From an uncultured Eubacterium sp. (GTDB taxonomy: Bacteria; Bacillota; Clostridia; Oscillospirales; Acutalibacteraceae): a DNA stretch of 17,383 bases. Position 1 is the stretch's first letter. Each line of letters opens with the position of its first letter. The notes below the pieces were generated by a model, which searched no databases, had not been told where the DNA came from, and saw nothing but the letters and a program-made list of their open reading frames with translations. The DNA is taken from assembly GCA_900542875.1 (NCBI GenBank), contig UQPH01000031.1:1-17383 (forward strand). Direction: 5' to 3'. A program made the position numbers and the translations under genes. Below, piece after piece: positions 14,159 to 17,383 of the stretch.

Positions 14159-17100
14159 TTGCCGAGTATCAGTTCATTAAAAAAACTGCCTAAAAAAATT
14201 AAAGGCGGTTTTAACCAAAATTATCTGAAATATCTTGACCTGCCCGTAAACGAAAAACTTGTTTTGCTTGAGGGCGGTCAGGGAAAAAATATTAACGGTA
14301 ATATGTTCTCTATGCTCAGAGAAATATGTAAAAATCCTAAGTATACGGATTATACATGCGTGTTTACCGTTACCGAAAATACCTTATCTAAGGCTGAAAA
14401 GCGAATGAGCTTTTACGGCTTTGATAGGGTTATTCTTGTTGTCAGAAATTCAAATGAATATAAAAAATATCTTGCGACTGCGAAGTATCTTATGACGGAT
14501 AATTCGTTTCCGCCTTATTTTTTCAAAAGACAGGAACAAGTCTTTCTCAATACTTGGCACGGCACTCCGCTGAAAACTCTCGGTATGTCCGATAAGTCTA
14601 ACCCCGCCTCTCTTGCCAATATCCAAAAAAATTTCCTTATGTCCGATATTGCCCTGTTTCCGAATGAGTTTACAAAAAATGTTTTCTTTGAGGATTATGA
14701 CATAAAGAATATTTTTAAGGGTAAGAGCCTTATTGCACCATATCCGAGAAACTATGTCTTTTATGATAACGAGCAGAGAGCACAAATGAAAAAATTTCTC
14801 GGCATAGAGGATAAACAGGTTTTTGCCTATATGCCCACATGGCGTGGCACAGGCAGAAGTGCAGATACCGAAAATCAACTTGAAATTACAAAACGTATCC
14901 TCGATGAATTTGATTCACTTCTCGGCGATAATCAACTTCTTTTAGTTAATTTTCACTTTCTCTTGTCGTCCTCTATCGACTGCACAGAGTATAAGCATAT
15001 AAAATATTTTTCGCCCGATTACGATACCTATGAGGTGCTTAATGCCTGCGACGGTCTTGTAACTGATTATTCGAGCGTGTTCTTTGATTTTGCGATTACG
15101 GGTAAAAAAGTTATTCTTTTCGCCTATGATAAGATTGATTATATGTCGGACAGAGGCGTTTATATGCCTTTTGAGTCTTTGCCGTTTCCTATTACACAGA
15201 CCGTGGAGCAGACCGTAAAAGAGATGGACAAGCCGCTCAAACCTTACCCTGATTTTATGCGAAAATATTGCCCCGACGGCAGTAAAAATATTTGCTGCGA
15301 GATATTTGATTTAATGCTCGGTGAGGCAACCGATTTGCTTTCTCAGAGAAATTCGCCTGACGAAAAACCGCTTTGTCTTTTGTATCTCGGCAGAATGCCC
15401 GAGTGCGATTTCGATAGCGTAAGGAAGTATATCGGCTCAAATCCGCAGTACAAATTTGTACTTGCATATTCCGGTAATTTTAATGAAAAAAATAAAGCAT
15501 TTCTTGTTTCGCTTTCGGATAAGGCGGACAGTCTCGGACTTGTTACCGCTCCGCTTTTTTATAACGGCGAGACATTTAAGTTATTAAAAAACATAATAAA
15601 AGGCAAGGACTTTGATAAACTTAACTCTCTTTTTGAAAGGGAAGCAAAGAGAATTTTCTATTCGGTAAAACCCGAAAGAGTTGTTGACTTTGTATGCGAT
15701 AACGCCTTTGTTTCGGGCGTTTTGTCCTGCCTCTCGGGCGATAAGGAATATATCGAGCACGGCTCGTATCATAGGATTTCACGCACAAAGCAGTCGCTGA
15801 TAAGAAATATAAAATCCTTTGAACTCTCAAAGGGCTTTTTACCTAATGAGAATTATAATATATCATCGGACGATTCCGTGTGCGCCGATACTTATTCAAA
15901 AAATGCGTTCCTGACTCCGTGTGCGCCGCTGTACCTTGCTTTGGGCAATAAACTAAAAGCTGTTTCTTTCTTCAAAATCAGCGGTATCACTCCGTTTACC
16001 TGCGCCGACCTTGCTTTTTATACAGATGATAAAATGCTTAAATCGCATTTTTATATAAATAAGAAAAAGATGTCAAAAAAACATTTCGGCATTTTTACCC
16101 TGAGCGTTTCAAAAGACGAACTTAAAACCATGGAATCCGCTAATCTTATTAAAGCCGTTTTCTCCGATTCGCTCGGTCACAATGCTACGGCAAAAGTTTA
16201 TTATAATTCCTTTTTCTTAAAGCGGACTTTCGGACTCAGAAGTGCGATTATGCGTGACAGGCGTGACAATACCGCCGCCGTTTTTCGCCAAATGACGGGT
16301 AATGAACTCGGAATTTACTACCGCCCCTATCTCAGAGGCGACAAAATAATCGAGCATATAAAGGTCGCTGTTGCCTTTGTTTTGTCTTTTGTCAAGAAAG
16401 GAAATAATGTTATTCTTCTTTACGAAAAGGACGGCGCAAAGTACGAGGAAAGTGCAAGCGTTACCTATGAAAAACTCATTGATAACGGTTATGATAACGC
16501 TTATTTTGTAATCGACAGAGATTATAAATATCTATCTCGAATTCCCGAGAAATACAGAAAAAATCTGCTTTATAAATATTCGTTTAAGCATTACCTCAAT
16601 TTCTTCAGGGCTAAGTCTTTTATCGGTACGGAACAACCGGTTCACGCTTTTGAACTTAAAACCTTTAATCCTTTTGCACTTTATAAGATTTCGTCAAAGG
16701 GCATTAATTTTATCTTTTTACAGCACGGCGTAATGTATATGGTCTCCCTCAACAGCGAGTCGAGAAAGATGTTTTCACGAGACAGAATAAAGGGAAATTA
16801 TCGTGTTGTTGTTTCCGGCGAACTTGAAAAACGCCATTTTATCGAACTCGGAAATCACGGCGAGCAGGATATATATGTCTGCGGACTTCCTAAGTATGAC
16901 AGAAATATTCTTCTTCCCGACGCTGATAAAATCATTATTATGCCCACCTGGAGACCGTGGGAACTCAGCGAGGCAAGGATTGACTTCCTCTCTACTCCTT
17001 ATTATAAGATGATTAAAAAAATATTTGACGCCGTTCCCGACGAATTAAAGGAAAAGACGGTGATTTTGCCTCATCCTCTTATAGCAAACGAGATGAAAAA

Positions 17101-17383
17101 CATCCCACGTGATATGGAAAGCAGAATAGCACTCGGTGTGAGATATGATGACTTGCTCCGTCAAACAAGACTTCTCATTACCGATTATTCGTCTATTGCG
17201 TATGACGCTTTTTACCGTGGCTCTCGGGTTATTTTTTATTGGGAGGAAAAGGATTTTTGTATGTCAAAGTACGGTCCGTCCACTCGCCTTATGCTGAATG
17301 AAAATAATACTTTCGGCGATTGTTTTTATTCCGCTGAGGGACTCGGCGAAGCGATAACGAAAAACTATAATAATCCTCAGCGT
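14159..17383 (+). CDS. Multi-module CDP-glycerol glycerophosphotransferase (teichoic acid polymerase-like), 3' end beyond the window
   Basis: One open frame of 1075 codons reaches the window edge without a stop. It starts at TTG (14159): an in-frame tagD stop lies 24 nt upstream, GGAG (14147-14150) is 8 nt before the TTG, and the first in-frame ATG would remove 48 conserved-looking residues. Module 1 (about 30-380) is a full Glyphos_transf domain: NTWHGTPLK (W133, H134), YMPTWRG (W228), FHF (H266), TDYSSVFFDF (302-311). A middle region (about 390-740) has no glycerophosphotransferase motif; 395-545 resembles part of a GT-B glycosyltransferase. Module 2 (about 740 onward) repeats the family motifs: FLQHGVMY (H856), IMPTWRPWE (W931), LPHPL (H972), TDYSSIAYDAF (1008-1018). 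It probably polymerises or modifies glycerol-phosphate chains with TagD's product. Confidence 0.88.
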   Translation, partial: MPSISSLKKLPKKIKGGFNQNYLKYLDLPVNEKLVLLEGGQGKNINGNMFSMLREICKNPKYTDYTCVFTVTENTLSKAEKRMSFYGFDRVILVVRNSNEYKKYLATAKYLMTDNSFPPYFFKRQEQVFLNTWHGTPLKTLGMSDKSNPASLANIQKNFLMSDIALFPNEFTKNVFFEDYDIKNIFKGKSLIAPYPRNYVFYDNEQRAQMKKFLGIEDKQVFAYMPTWRGTGRSADTENQLEITKRILDEFDSLLGDNQLLLVNFHFLLSSSIDCTEYKHIKYFSPDYDTYEVLNACDGLVTDYSSVFFDFAITGKKVILFAYDKIDYMSDRGVYMPFESLPFPITQTVEQTVKEMDKPLKPYPDFMRKYCPDGSKNICCEIFDLMLGEATDLLSQRNSPDEKPLCLLYLGRMPECDFDSVRKYIGSNPQYKFVLAYSGNFNEKNKAFLVSLSDKADSLGLVTAPLFYNGETFKLLKNIIKGKDFDKLNSLFEREAKRIFYSVKPERVVDFVCDNAFVSGVLSCLSGDKEYIEHGSYHRISRTKQSLIRNIKSFELSKGFLPNENYNISSDDSVCADTYSKNAFLTPCAPLYLALGNKLKAVSFFKISGITPFTCADLAFYTDDKMLKSHFYINKKKMSKKHFGIFTLSVSKDELKTMESANLIKAVFSDSLGHNATAKVYYNSFFLKRTFGLRSAIMRDRRDNTAAVFRQMTGNELGIYYRPYLRGDKIIEHIKVAVAFVLSFVKKGNNVILLYEKDGAKYEESASVTYEKLIDNGYDNAYFVIDRDYKYLSRIPEKYRKNLLYKYSFKHYLNFFRAKSFIGTEQPVHAFELKTFNPFALYKISSKGINFIFLQHGVMYMVSLNSESRKMFSRDRIKGNYRVVVSGELEKRHFIELGNHGEQDIYVCGLPKYDRNILLPDADKIIIMPTWRPWELSEARIDFLSTPYYKMIKKIFDAVPDELKEKTVILPHPLIANEMKNIPRDMESRIALGVRYDDLLRQTRLLITDYSSIAYDAFYRGSRVIFYWEEKDFCMSKYGPSTRLMLNENNTFGDCFYSAEGLGEAITKNYNNPQR

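Noticed and set aside
14450..15830. Minus-strand open frames (14450-14878, 15255-15467, 15584-15830)
   Set aside because: All are antisense to the glycerophosphotransferase frame, which carries clear family motifs throughout.
1..17383. Search for CRISPR arrays, insertion sequences, integrases, phage genes, toxin-antitoxin pairs or defence systems
   Set aside because: No spaced direct repeats, terminal inverted repeats, transposase or integrase motifs were seen; the genes present are housekeeping, envelope and transport genes.

Overview
The window looks like chromosome of a low-to-moderate GC Gram-positive anaerobe, most likely class Clostridia (Ruminococcaceae/Oscillospirales-like). The basis is as follows: an A-type (ancestral) RNase P RNA rather than the Bacilli B-type, teichoic-acid genes and an LCP protein, strong sigma-A-like promoters with 17-18 nt spacers, AGGAG-type ribosome binding sites, and a yybP-ykoY (Mn2+) riboswitch. 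The taxon is inferred from gene content, not from a database search. I see no phage, transposon, CRISPR or integron sequence. The region reads as an ordinary core chromosome segment with several well-resolved regulatory elements and a few unusual protein architectures.

Layout. (1) 51-794, minus strand: tRNA-Ser(CGA) with an encoded CCA and its terminator, and ppa (family I inorganic pyrophosphatase). (2) 849-3660, plus strand: hisH-hisF (imidazole glycerol-phosphate synthase) tightly followed by a MATE transporter. The ppa and hisH promoters are divergent and share one -35 segment. (3) 3714-6592, plus strand: promoter, yybP-ykoY riboswitch and overlapping intrinsic terminator controlling a P2A-type Ca2+/Mn2+ ATPase. 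(4) 6600-9738, minus strand: rnpB (RNase P RNA), then iolC (5-dehydro-2-deoxygluconokinase) only 48 nt downstream, then a membrane acyltransferase with its own predicted promoter. (5) 9775-12547, plus strand: an LCP cell-wall ligase and a polytopic M28 metallopeptidase, each with its own promoter. (6) about 12556-17383, plus strand: a teichoic-acid operon with a TagB-like glycerophosphotransferase, TagD (glycerol-3-phosphate cytidylyltransferase) and a very large TTG-initiated, multi-module glycerophosphotransferase that runs off the right edge.

How the genes fit together. TagD makes CDP-glycerol, and the flanking transferases would use it to prime and polymerise poly(glycerol-phosphate) chains. 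The LCP protein encoded 1.5 kb upstream is of the type that attaches such polymers to peptidoglycan. The O-acyltransferase could modify an envelope polymer, but nothing in the sequence identifies its substrate. The riboswitch plus ATPase forms a self-contained metal-efflux unit. HisH and HisF together make the ImGP/AICAR step of histidine synthesis; the remaining his genes are not in this window.
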